Positions 7,203 to 12,773 of a DNA stretch of 12,773 bases are shown piece by piece. The notes beneath the pieces were generated by a model that saw nothing but the letters and a program-made list of their open reading frames with translations, searched no databases and had not been told where the DNA came from. A program made the translations under genes and the position numbers. Position 1 is the stretch's first letter. Every line of letters begins with the position of its first letter. The stretch spans positions 1 through 12,773 of the forward strand of contig JBAXYJ010000062.1 of the NCBI GenBank assembly GCA_041670885.1. The letters run 5' to 3'. This DNA comes from JAJBWD01 sp041670885. Lineage in GTDB: Bacteria > Bacillota > Clostridia > Clostridiales > Clostridiaceae.

Positions 7203-7502
7203 ATGGATAAGTATAACCCAAAAGTTAAAAGTGAAGGAATGGATCTTATTGCGGAAGGACTTTTAAAGCTGGAAACAAAAGAAGAAGTCTATAGATTTTT
7301 TGAAGATATATTTACTATGAATGAAATAAAATCCATTGAGCAGAGGATATTAGTTGCAAAGATGCTTAAGGAAAAGAAAATATATACTGATATTGAGATA
7401 ACAACCGGAGCCAGCTCAGCTACAATAAGCCGTGTTAACAGATGCTTAAACTATGGCTCTGACGGATATAACATTGTGCTGGAGAGATTAAAGGAAAAAT
7501 AG
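7203..7502 (+). CDS. yerC: YerC/YecD family TrpR-like DNA-binding protein
   Basis: A 99-residue helical protein of the YerC/YecD branch of the Trp-repressor superfamily, a probable cytoplasmic transcription regulator whose ligand and targets are not established. Seen directly: FFEDIFTMNEIKSIEQRI, VAKMLKEKKIYTDIEITTG, and the helix-turn-helix stretch ITTGASSATISRVNRCL near residues 66-82. The ATG at 7203 has an unusual G-rich site, AGGGGGTG (7191-7198), 5-6 bases ahead. The upstream in-frame ATG at 7182 precedes that site and coincides with the P2 start, so it is rejected. In Bacillus subtilis yerC lies just before pcrB-pcrA-ligA, and the same order is seen here apart from the inserted transposase-like region. 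The stop codon TAG overlaps the left copy of a 10-base direct repeat. Confidence 0.88.
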   Translation: MDKYNPKVKSEGMDLIAEGLLKLETKEEVYRFFEDIFTMNEIKSIEQRILVAKMLKEKKIYTDIEITTGASSATISRVNRCLNYGSDGYNIVLERLKEK

Positions 7503-7510
7503 CTGTGATA
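7501..7510. repeat. Left copy of a 10-base direct repeat (AGCTGTGATA)
   Basis: AGCTGTGATA here is identical to 8586-8595. The two copies bracket the transposase-like region, as a target-site duplication would. The left copy starts inside the yerC stop codon. Confidence 0.6.
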
Positions 7511-7524
7511 AATTATTTTTGAAG

Positions 7525-7556
7525 CATATTGTTTTGTTAAAAAAACTGTTTAAAGG
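7525..7556. repeat. Left terminal inverted repeat of the transposase-like element
   Basis: This 32-base stretch (starting CATATTGTTTTGTTAA, ending CTGTTTAAAGG) is the inverted copy of 8489-8520, with 28 of 32 positions identical and no gaps. Weaker similarity extends outward to about 7513. It lies just beyond the 3' end of the transposase-like gene. Confidence 0.7.
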
Positions 7557-7569
7557 ATACCGGAACTGG

Positions 7570-8427
7570 TTAAAAGCCAAAGACCCCCTTTGCGGCATAC
7601 TGATTTATAAGGCTTTCATATTCCCGGAGGGAGCAAAGTATTATGCATTCCATGTTATTAAATATCATATGAGTCTTAAAGAAGGCTGCATATTTTGGTA
7701 AGTTTTTAGAAGACACTCCTCTAAACATTTTGATCCAGCATCTAAACTGACCTAAATATTTTCTCACACTATTTGTATTAAAATAATTAATCCTTTTGTA
7801 TTTCTTTTTATCTGCCACTCTTATTTTTTTATATAAAAGGGGATACCTGAAAGGATAGTTAGAATATAGACATATTATACTGTTTTCATCTATATTATCA
7901 GAGAGCTCATCTATAAAGGGTTTTGGCCCTTTCCTTTCTTTATATATGTAAGAATTCAGCCTATTATCTCTTTGATATAAAAATGCGAATATAACATTTT
8001 GGTCTCCGCCCGCATTGAAATTCTCCTCTTCTTTTCTATTACGGTATTTATCTAAATATTTTAATTTCAAATCCATAAGTTCTAATGTTCCATGAAGCCT
8101 TGAATCAATTTCTTCATTTAATATACTCATTATCTTATGCCTCCAGTAAAATAAGGCCGAATAGCTTACACCTATCTGTTGCTCAGCCTGCCTTAAGGAC
8201 ATATCCTTACCCATAGTTTCTATAAAACTTTCCCATTTATCTTTATAGTGAGACCAGCTTAATAGGGTTTTTGTATATAAATTGAAGGTTTTTCTGCATT
8301 CCTTGCACCTGTATCTTTGCTTCCCATTAAAGAATCCGAATTTATTTATGTCTTTGCTGCCGCAGTGGGGACATACAGCGCCATTTCTAAATTTTGATTT
8401 AATTTCTTGCTGAATTGATATATCCAT
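7570..8427 (-). CDS. IS1595-like transposase homologue, catalytic residues apparently lost
   Basis: A 285-residue protein related to IS1595/ISXO2-type transposases. Seen in order: an N-terminal zinc ribbon with Cys19, Cys22, Cys41, Cys44 (CPHCGSKD ... QRYRCKECRKTF), a helix-turn-helix-like region (SLRQAEQQIGVSYSALFYWRHKIMSIL would be the linker typical of the family, residues 77-103), then a DDE-like domain. From family memory the first catalytic segment is usually (E)ADET; here it reads GTLELMDLKLKY. The second usually has an SDG-type Asp; here it reads ENSIICLYSNYPF. The third (VNSYHSRLKRW-like) reads NSVRKYLGQFRCW. The frame is nonetheless intact, which hints at domestication rather than simple decay. 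The ATG at 8427 follows AGGAGG by 5 bases; the longer open frame to 8538 starts within the inverted repeat and is rejected. It is transcribed against yerC and pcrA. Confidence 0.75.
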   Translation of the reverse strand: MDISIQQEIKSKFRNGAVCPHCGSKDINKFGFFNGKQRYRCKECRKTFNLYTKTLLSWSHYKDKWESFIETMGKDMSLRQAEQQIGVSYSALFYWRHKIMSILNEEIDSRLHGTLELMDLKLKYLDKYRNRKEEENFNAGGDQNVIFAFLYQRDNRLNSYIYKERKGPKPFIDELSDNIDENSIICLYSNYPFRYPLLYKKIRVADKKKYKRINYFNTNSVRKYLGQFRCWIKMFRGVSSKNLPKYAAFFKTHMIFNNMECIILCSLREYESLINQYAAKGVFGF

Positions 8428-8488
8428 TTTATCCTCCTGGCAATTAAATGCATCTGTATTATTACCAAACAGGGCTTGTCCTATACTA

Positions 8489-8520
8489 CCTTTAAACACT
8501 TTATTTAACAAAAACATATG
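8489..8520. repeat. Right terminal inverted repeat of the transposase-like element
   Basis: A 32-base inverted partner of 7525-7556 (begins CCTTTAAACACTTTATTT, ends AACATATG), 28 of 32 identical. Similarity continues weakly outward to about 8531 (GGTCAATAAAATC). On the minus strand TTGTTA (8509-8504) and TAGTAT (8486-8481), 17 bases apart, may be the promoter of the transposase-like gene, as is common for insertion sequence ends. Confidence 0.7.
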
Positions 8521-8585
8521 GTCAATAAAATCAGCCACCCAGTTTTTTTGTTATAATATTCATTATATATGTCAAAAATTAAACC

Positions 8586-8595
8586 AGCTGTGATA
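8586..8595. repeat. Right copy of the 10-base direct repeat (AGCTGTGATA)
   Basis: Identical to 7501-7510. It overlaps the predicted extended -10 of pcrA (TGATATACT). The 200 bases between the transposase-like gene start and pcrA otherwise hold the right inverted repeat and AT-rich sequence with no gene. Confidence 0.6.
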
Positions 8596-8599
8596 TACT
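8591..8599 (+). promoter_or_regulatory. Predicted extended -10 promoter for pcrA
   Basis: TGATATACT (8591-8599) is an extended -10 (TGn plus TATACT); no good -35 is seen at 17 bases upstream. The start would be near 8606, about 22 bases before the pcrA ATG. The promoter would give pcrA-ligA independent transcription despite the inserted region. Confidence 0.4.
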
Positions 8600-8627
8600 A
8601 TTAAAAGATAAAGAGTAGGTGATTTTA

Positions 8628-11600
8628 ATGGAAAATATATTTAAAAGATTAAATAAAGAACAAATAGAAGCAGTTAAAACAGTTGAAGGTCCGGTTCTCA
8701 TATTGGCAGGAGCAGGCTCAGGGAAAACTACGGTTCTTACCAGCAGAATAGCCTATATGATTCGGGAAAAAGGCATTTACCCTTCATCGATTTTAGCAAT
8801 AACCTTTACAAATAAAGCAGCAGGTGAGATGAGGGATAGAGTTAAAAGGATAATAGGAGAAGAAGCAGACAGAATGTGGATATCTACCTTCCATTCGGCC
8901 TGTGTCCGGATTCTCCGAAGAGACATAGATAAAATAGGATATAATTCCAATTTTGCCATATATGACTCAGATGATCAGAGGGTTTTAATAAGAGACTGCA
9001 TGAAAGAGCTGTCAATAAATGAAAAGGACCTGACAGACAGGGAAGTAATAGGCAAAATAGGTGAGTCTAAGGATAGGCTGATATCTGCAGAAGAATTTAA
9101 AAGAACAAATTCAGGAAACTTTCGCACAAATAAAATAGCTGATGTTTATTTGCTGTATGAAAAAAAGAAGAAGGGTTTCAACGCTTTGGACTTTGATGAC
9201 CTTATAATAAAGACTGTTGACCTGTTTAATAAAAATAAAGAAGTTTTAGATTTTTATAGAAGAAAATTTAAATACGTAATGGTGGATGAGTACCAGGACA
9301 CAAACCATGCCCAGTATAAGCTGGTAAATCTACTTTCAAGAGAACATAAGAATATCTGCGTTGTGGGAGATGATGACCAGTGTCTGCCGGAAGGAACTCT
9401 TCTTCAGGGGGAAGCGGGTCCTATTAAGGTTGAAGAAGTTAAAGAAGGAACCAATATCCTGTGTGCTTCGGGAAATGGAGAAACAGCTTTTGGGGAAATA
9501 GATATTATTAAAAAAAGAGAGTATTCTGGAAAATTAATAAAAGTTACCACAAAAAGTGGCAGGGTAATAAAGGGAACTCCAAATCATATAACTTTTTCCA
9601 GGATTAATGTTATTTTGGATGTATTTTACGTTTACCTGATGTATAAAAAAAATATGGGGTATAGAATTGGCCAAACTCAGGCAGTCAGAAGCAGAAATGG
9701 AGAACTTATAAATGGCATATCTGTAAGGCTGAATGGTGAACAAGGAGATAAAATATGGATATTAAGAGTATGCAGAAATAAGAACGATGCTGCATATTTT
9801 GAACAATATTATTCTGTTAAATATGGGATACCAACAGCAGTGTTTAATGTTAGAGGAAGAAGAATAAACCTGTCTCAGGAACAAATAATAAAATTATTTA
9901 AGGAAATTAATACCTATGAAGCTGCAGATAGGCTGATGGGAGATAATTTTTTGGATTTTAATTATCCGCATCATTTCAGCAGCAGTGTAATAAGAGGAGA
10001 AACCATAAGGAGAATAGTTAACCTCAGCTTTTTTTCAGGGAAAAAATCAGAGGAAAGAAAGTACTATTCTCATAGAATATCACTAAATACTTCAGGAGAG
10101 GAAAAACAGAATTTATTTAAAGATGAAGGGTTCCCGGTAAGAGATGGGCAAAGAAATACTGGTCGAATAGAAACTGAAAGAGTAAGCTATGATGAAACAG
10201 AAAAATACGCTAAAAATATTATTTCATTAGATGAAGATTTGGAAATAATAAGAAAAGCTAAGCTAACATCTGATAAAAACTTCTATTTTATGCCTTTGGG
10301 CAGTTTAAGAGAAGGAATGAGCATAGCAGTAAGAGATGGAAACCGGATAGCTGAAGAAATAATAGAAAAGGTAGAAACTGAAGATTATAGCGGCTTTGTT
10401 TATGATTTTTCAGTGCCTGATTTTAGACAATATATAGCAAATGACATAGTTATGCATAACTGTATCTATGAGTGGAGGGGCGCAGACATAAATAACATCC
10501 TGGACTTTGAGAAGGATTATAAGAATGCAAAGGTAATAAAGCTGGAAGAAAACTATAGGTCCTACGGCAACATTCTTAAAGCCGCAAACTCAGTAATACA
10601 GCATAACACCAACAGAAAAGGAAAGGCTCTCAGGACTGAAGCTGAAGATGGAGAAAAGTTAAGATATTTCAGGGCAGACAGTGATAAGGATGAAGCAAGA
10701 TTTATTGCCTCTGAGATACTAAGGCTTAAAGATGAAGGAAGAAGCTTTGCAGATATCGCAGTTTTATATAGGACAAATGCCCAGTCCAGATTATTTGAGG
10801 AATGCTTTATAAATTCAATCCCCTATAAATTAATAGGTGGGACAAGGTTTTATGAAAGAAGAGAAATTAAGGATATTCTTTCATATCTGAAACTGATTAA
10901 TAATCCGCTGGATGATATCAGCTTGAAGAGAATAATAAATGTACCTAAAAGAAACATAGGCGATACCACAGTGCAGAAAATTCAGGAATATGCAAATGAG
11001 CTGGAACTCAGCCTATATAATGCACTTTTAGATGTGGACAGCATACCAGGTCTTAGCGGAAGAAGTGTTACATCTGTTAATAAATTCTTAAGTCTTATAA
11101 ATTCATTCATAAAGATTAAGGAAGATATGAAGGTGTCTGACCTGATAAAATCCATAATAAATGATTCAGGATACCTGAGCGGCTTACAAAAATCAACCCT
11201 GGTTGAGGACAGATCAAGAATAGAAAATATTGAAGAACTCGTAACATCAGCAGTACAGTTTGAGGAGAGCAGCGAGGATCAGTCCTTAGCTAAATATTTA
11301 GAGGATATAACTTTAGTTGCAGATGTGGATAAATATGATGAGGATGCAGATGCAGTAACCCTTATGACACTCCACAGTGCAAAAGGTCTTGAATTCCCTG
11401 TAGTATTTATGGCAGGAATGGAAAATGGGGTATTCCCGGGAAACAAATCCTTCGCTTTAAATAGTGAAATGGAAGAATCAAGAAGACTTTGCTACGTTGG
11501 AATAACCAGAGCAAAGGAAAGACTCTATCTTACAGGTGCTGAGATGAGAATGCAGTATGGAAGACATGAGTTTCATTCGGAGTCGGACTTTATTCTGGAG

Positions 11601-11891
11601 ATTCCAAAAAATCTTATTGAACAGGCTCTGCAGAGAAAAATAGCTAAGCCTGAAATAAGCAGAAGAATAACCTTTGAGCCTGATTTTAAATCTTTCCTTA
11701 ATAAAAATACTGAAAATAGGTTGGAGGAAAGTCAGGTAAAAATAGGATCAAGGGTTAAACATAAGCTGTTTGGAAAAGGTACTGTAATAACTATAGACAA
11801 ATCATCAGGAACTACAAAGCTTAAAATAGCCTTTGAAAATATGGGCATAAAAGACTTGATTCTTGATATGGCTCCACTGGAGCTGATTTAG
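8628..11891 (+). CDS. pcrA: ATP-dependent DNA helicase PcrA (UvrD family) with an in-frame intein
   Basis: A 3'-5' superfamily 1 helicase for repair, replication restart and removal of proteins from DNA. The precursor is 1087 residues; removing the 360-residue intein (residues 252-611) leaves 727, the normal PcrA length. N-extein: Walker A AGAGSGKT at 27-34, motif Ia ITFTNKAAGEMRDR, STFHS, motif II VDEYQDTN near 219-226, motif III VVGDDDQ ending at Gln251. C-extein, from Cys612: CIYEWRGADI, motif IV LEENYRSYGNI, motif V VTLMTLHSAKGLEFPVVF, motif VI RRLCYVGITRAKERLYL, and a C-terminal GSRVKHKLFGKGTV Tudor-like end typical of PcrA. The ATG at 8628 has AGGTGA 6 bases upstream; GTG at 8619 overlaps that site and is less likely. 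ligA follows after 10 bases. Splicing must work for active helicase, since the intein splits motif III. Confidence 0.96.
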   Translation: MENIFKRLNKEQIEAVKTVEGPVLILAGAGSGKTTVLTSRIAYMIREKGIYPSSILAITFTNKAAGEMRDRVKRIIGEEADRMWISTFHSACVRILRRDIDKIGYNSNFAIYDSDDQRVLIRDCMKELSINEKDLTDREVIGKIGESKDRLISAEEFKRTNSGNFRTNKIADVYLLYEKKKKGFNALDFDDLIIKTVDLFNKNKEVLDFYRRKFKYVMVDEYQDTNHAQYKLVNLLSREHKNICVVGDDDQCLPEGTLLQGEAGPIKVEEVKEGTNILCASGNGETAFGEIDIIKKREYSGKLIKVTTKSGRVIKGTPNHITFSRINVILDVFYVYLMYKKNMGYRIGQTQAVRSRNGELINGISVRLNGEQGDKIWILRVCRNKNDAAYFEQYYSVKYGIPTAVFNVRGRRINLSQEQIIKLFKEINTYEAADRLMGDNFLDFNYPHHFSSSVIRGETIRRIVNLSFFSGKKSEERKYYSHRISLNTSGEEKQNLFKDEGFPVRDGQRNTGRIETERVSYDETEKYAKNIISLDEDLEIIRKAKLTSDKNFYFMPLGSLREGMSIAVRDGNRIAEEIIEKVETEDYSGFVYDFSVPDFRQYIANDIVMHNCIYEWRGADINNILDFEKDYKNAKVIKLEENYRSYGNILKAANSVIQHNTNRKGKALRTEAEDGEKLRYFRADSDKDEARFIASEILRLKDEGRSFADIAVLYRTNAQSRLFEECFINSIPYKLIGGTRFYERREIKDILSYLKLINNPLDDISLKRIINVPKRNIGDTTVQKIQEYANELELSLYNALLDVDSIPGLSGRSVTSVNKFLSLINSFIKIKEDMKVSDLIKSIINDSGYLSGLQKSTLVEDRSRIENIEELVTSAVQFEESSEDQSLAKYLEDITLVADVDKYDEDADAVTLMTLHSAKGLEFPVVFMAGMENGVFPGNKSFALNSEMEESRRLCYVGITRAKERLYLTGAEMRMQYGRHEFHSESDFILEIPKNLIEQALQRKIAKPEISRRITFEPDFKSFLNKNTENRLEESQVKIGSRVKHKLFGKGTVITIDKSSGTTKLKIAFENMGIKDLILDMAPLELI
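9381..10460 (+). mobile_element. Intein in PcrA motif III (360 residues, Q251|C252 to N611|C612)
   Basis: A self-splicing protein insert. Seen directly: block A starts at Cys1 (CLPEGTLLQGEAGPIKVEEV), block B TTKSGRVIKGTPNHITF has the GTPxH motif with His69 of the intein, block F GFVYDFSVPDFRQYIAND (about 338-355), and block G DIVMHN ends with His359-Asn360. The next extein residue is Cys, the +1 nucleophile, where PcrA relatives usually have Ser. Joining the exteins restores an uninterrupted VVGDDDQ-CIYEWRGADI helicase segment. The middle carries a GIY-YIG-like region and a long Lys/Glu-rich part (about 160-300). I saw no LAGLIDADG motif. From memory the arrangement resembles a long intein type in UvrD/PcrA of Actinobacteria; this was not checked. 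Base composition matches the host, so it is not freshly acquired. Confidence 0.95.
9627..9848 (+). other. GIY-YIG-like endonuclease region inside the PcrA intein
   Basis: Intein residues 83-156. YVYLMYKKNMGYRIGQT (83-99) fits the GIY...YIG pattern: VYL for GIY, 8 residues, YRIG for YIG. Arg116 (VRLNGEQGDK) may be the conserved Arg. AAYFEQYYSVKYG has Glu141 in the place of the metal-binding Glu, and VFN (154-156) matches the usual terminal Asn. Order and spacing resemble I-TevI. If active it would be the homing endonuclease of the intein. The assignment is by eye and is an inference. Confidence 0.55.
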
Positions 11892-11901
11892 GAGGAGCTG
11901 C

Positions 11902-12773
11902 ATGGATAAATTAAGTGAAATTAAAGACCTGATAAATAAATTGAATGACTATTCCTATAGATATTATGTTTTGGATGACCCTAAGATATCAGATATAGAG
12001 TATGACAAAATATATGATAATCTGGTAAATTTGGAGAAAGAAACAGGAATAGTGCTACCCTACTCGCCAACACAGAGGGTTGGGGATATAGTGCTGCCAA
12101 AGTTTAATAAGTATAAGCATAAGGCTAAACTTTGGTCTTTAGGCAAGGCCCAAAGTATTGGAGAACTTAAGGATTTTTGCGAAAGGTGTGAGAAATTCGT
12201 TCAGGATTATAACAGTAATAATGAGGATAAGCTGCCTAGGATAAGCTATATACTTACAAAAAAGTTTGATGGACTTACTATAAACCTGACCTATGACAAT
12301 GAAGGAATTCTTATAACTGGCGCTACCAGAGGAACCGGCGTTATAGGGGAGGAGGTAACCCCTCAGATAAAAACAATAATGGCAATTCCGCTGAAGATAG
12401 ATAATGACTTTTCATTTGAGATTCACGGGGAAGCGATAATGACAAAGGAAGCCTTTGAAAAATACAACAAAACCTCTGATACTCCTCTTAAAAATTTGAG
12501 AAACGGAGCAGCGGGGGCTCTTAGAAATTTAGATGTGAGAGAAACAGCAAAGAGAAATCTGTCATCATTTTTCTATGATATAGGGTATTTAGAAAATCAT
12601 CAGTTTAAATCTTACAGAGAAATGATGAAGTTCATAAAGGACAAGGAATTTCCGGTAGATGATTATTTAAAAGAATGTAAATCCTTTGACGAAATTTTAA
12701 AGGAAATAGACTATATATCTAAAATAAGAGACACTTTAAACTATGACATAGATGGAGTTGTTATGGTAATTGA
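11902..12773 (+). CDS. ligA: NAD-dependent DNA ligase LigA, 3' end beyond the window, divergent motifs
   Basis: Seals nicks in DNA using NAD+, essential in most bacteria. The visible 290 residues cover domain Ia (DYSYRYYVLDDPKISDIEYD, then SPTQRVG) and most of the adenylation domain. Seen: LTKKFDGL with the adenylated Lys at 121 (KxDG), GATRGTGVIGEEVT, FEIHGEAIM, RNGAAGALRNLD, and DIDGVVMVI at the end. Compared with the usual E-x-KxDG, GATRGDG and DGVVIKV, residue 119 is Thr instead of Glu, the GATRGDG Asp is Thr, and the motif IV Lys is Val289. These positions normally contact NAD or the adenylate. It is either a divergent functional clostridial ligase or a weakened one. The ATG at 11902 has AGGAGG (11890-11895) overlapping the pcrA stop codon, so pcrA and ligA form an operon. 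Length and the rest of the protein cannot be judged. Confidence 0.88.
   Translation, partial: MDKLSEIKDLINKLNDYSYRYYVLDDPKISDIEYDKIYDNLVNLEKETGIVLPYSPTQRVGDIVLPKFNKYKHKAKLWSLGKAQSIGELKDFCERCEKFVQDYNSNNEDKLPRISYILTKKFDGLTINLTYDNEGILITGATRGTGVIGEEVTPQIKTIMAIPLKIDNDFSFEIHGEAIMTKEAFEKYNKTSDTPLKNLRNGAAGALRNLDVRETAKRNLSSFFYDIGYLENHQFKSYREMMKFIKDKEFPVDDYLKECKSFDEILKEIDYISKIRDTLNYDIDGVVMVI

Larger units (their letters stand above)
7511..8585 (-). mobile_element. Decayed IS1595-like insertion between yerC and pcrA
   Basis: About 1075 bases between the two 10-base direct repeats, holding one transposase-like gene on the minus strand and imperfect inverted repeats near both ends. Size, one-gene layout and repeats fit an IS1595/IS1-group insertion sequence. 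The right side has two copies of the end motif in the same orientation: an inner one matching the left end well (8489-8520), and an outer weaker one (8567-8578, ATATGTCAAAAA, against the left TTTTTGAAGCATAT at 7516-7529). The exact right boundary is therefore uncertain: about 8533 by the strong inverted repeat, or 8585 by the direct repeat. Base composition is like the neighbours, suggesting an old insertion. Confidence 0.6.

Noticed and set aside
7519..7701. Plus-strand 60-codon frame between yerC and pcrA whose peptide (HIVLLKKLFKG) resembles HMFLLNKVFKG from the minus-strand frame near 8500
   Set aside because: The likeness comes from the terminal inverted repeats being read inward from both ends. 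The frame runs antisense to the transposase-like gene and has no ribosome binding site.
8428..8538. N-terminal extension of the transposase-like frame (37 residues)
   Set aside because: It covers the inverted repeat and promoter area, and AGGAGG precedes the downstream ATG at 8427.
8534..8627. tRNA or other RNA gene between the element and pcrA
   Set aside because: The sequence is AT-rich with no cloverleaf or conserved RNA motif; only promoter-like and repeat sequence is visible.
9534..9743. Minus-strand frame inside the intein, considered as a nested gene
   Set aside because: No ribosome binding site or recognisable motif; it is a shadow of the intein coding frame.
9381..10460. LAGLIDADG or HNH homing endonuclease in the intein
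   Set aside because: I looked for paired LAGLIDADG-like segments and for an HNH pattern and found neither; the GIY-YIG-like reading fits better.

Overview
The window looks like chromosomal DNA from a low-GC Firmicute, most likely a Clostridium or close relative. The DNA is AT-rich, with many ATA, AGA and TTA codons. Strong AGGAGG-type ribosome binding sites precede most genes, and several hairpin-plus-T-tract terminators are visible. The order yerC, pcrA, ligA matches the Bacillus/Clostridium replication-repair neighbourhood. This assignment rests on gene order and protein family resemblance only; no search was run.

Left part (1-6250), carbohydrate side. The 3' part of pgi (glucose-6-phosphate isomerase) overlaps a UPF0178/YaiI-type gene by 4 bases, and the pair ends at a hairpin terminator. 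On the other strand a type I pullulanase gene (pulA, TTG start) is followed by a 56-codon gene of unknown function. Divergent from pulA, only 62 bases away, is a 670-residue protein made of seven Y_Y_Y-like (triple-tyrosine) repeats. It ends at a clear terminator.

Middle part (6250-8600). An RsuA-type 16S rRNA pseudouridine synthase is followed by a strong promoter, a short C-rich leader with a terminator-like hairpin, and yerC (TrpR-like regulator). Between yerC and pcrA lies about 1.1 kb with an IS1595-like transposase gene on the minus strand. The gene is flanked by imperfect inverted repeats and by a 10-base direct repeat. Its catalytic residues appear eroded, so it is a decayed or domesticated element. 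Without the insert, yerC and pcrA would be about 40 bases apart, as in an operon.

Right part (8600-12773), DNA repair and replication. pcrA (UvrD/PcrA helicase) is interrupted in frame by a 360-residue intein, placed between the conserved Gln of helicase motif III and a Cys. The intein has good splicing blocks and an internal region that looks like a GIY-YIG endonuclease rather than the usual LAGLIDADG type. ligA (NAD-dependent DNA ligase) follows at once and runs off the window. It is a divergent form with unusual residues in two nucleotide-binding motifs.

The points of most interest are the PcrA intein with its GIY-YIG-like insert, the eroded transposase with recognisable ends next to it, and the yerC leader.
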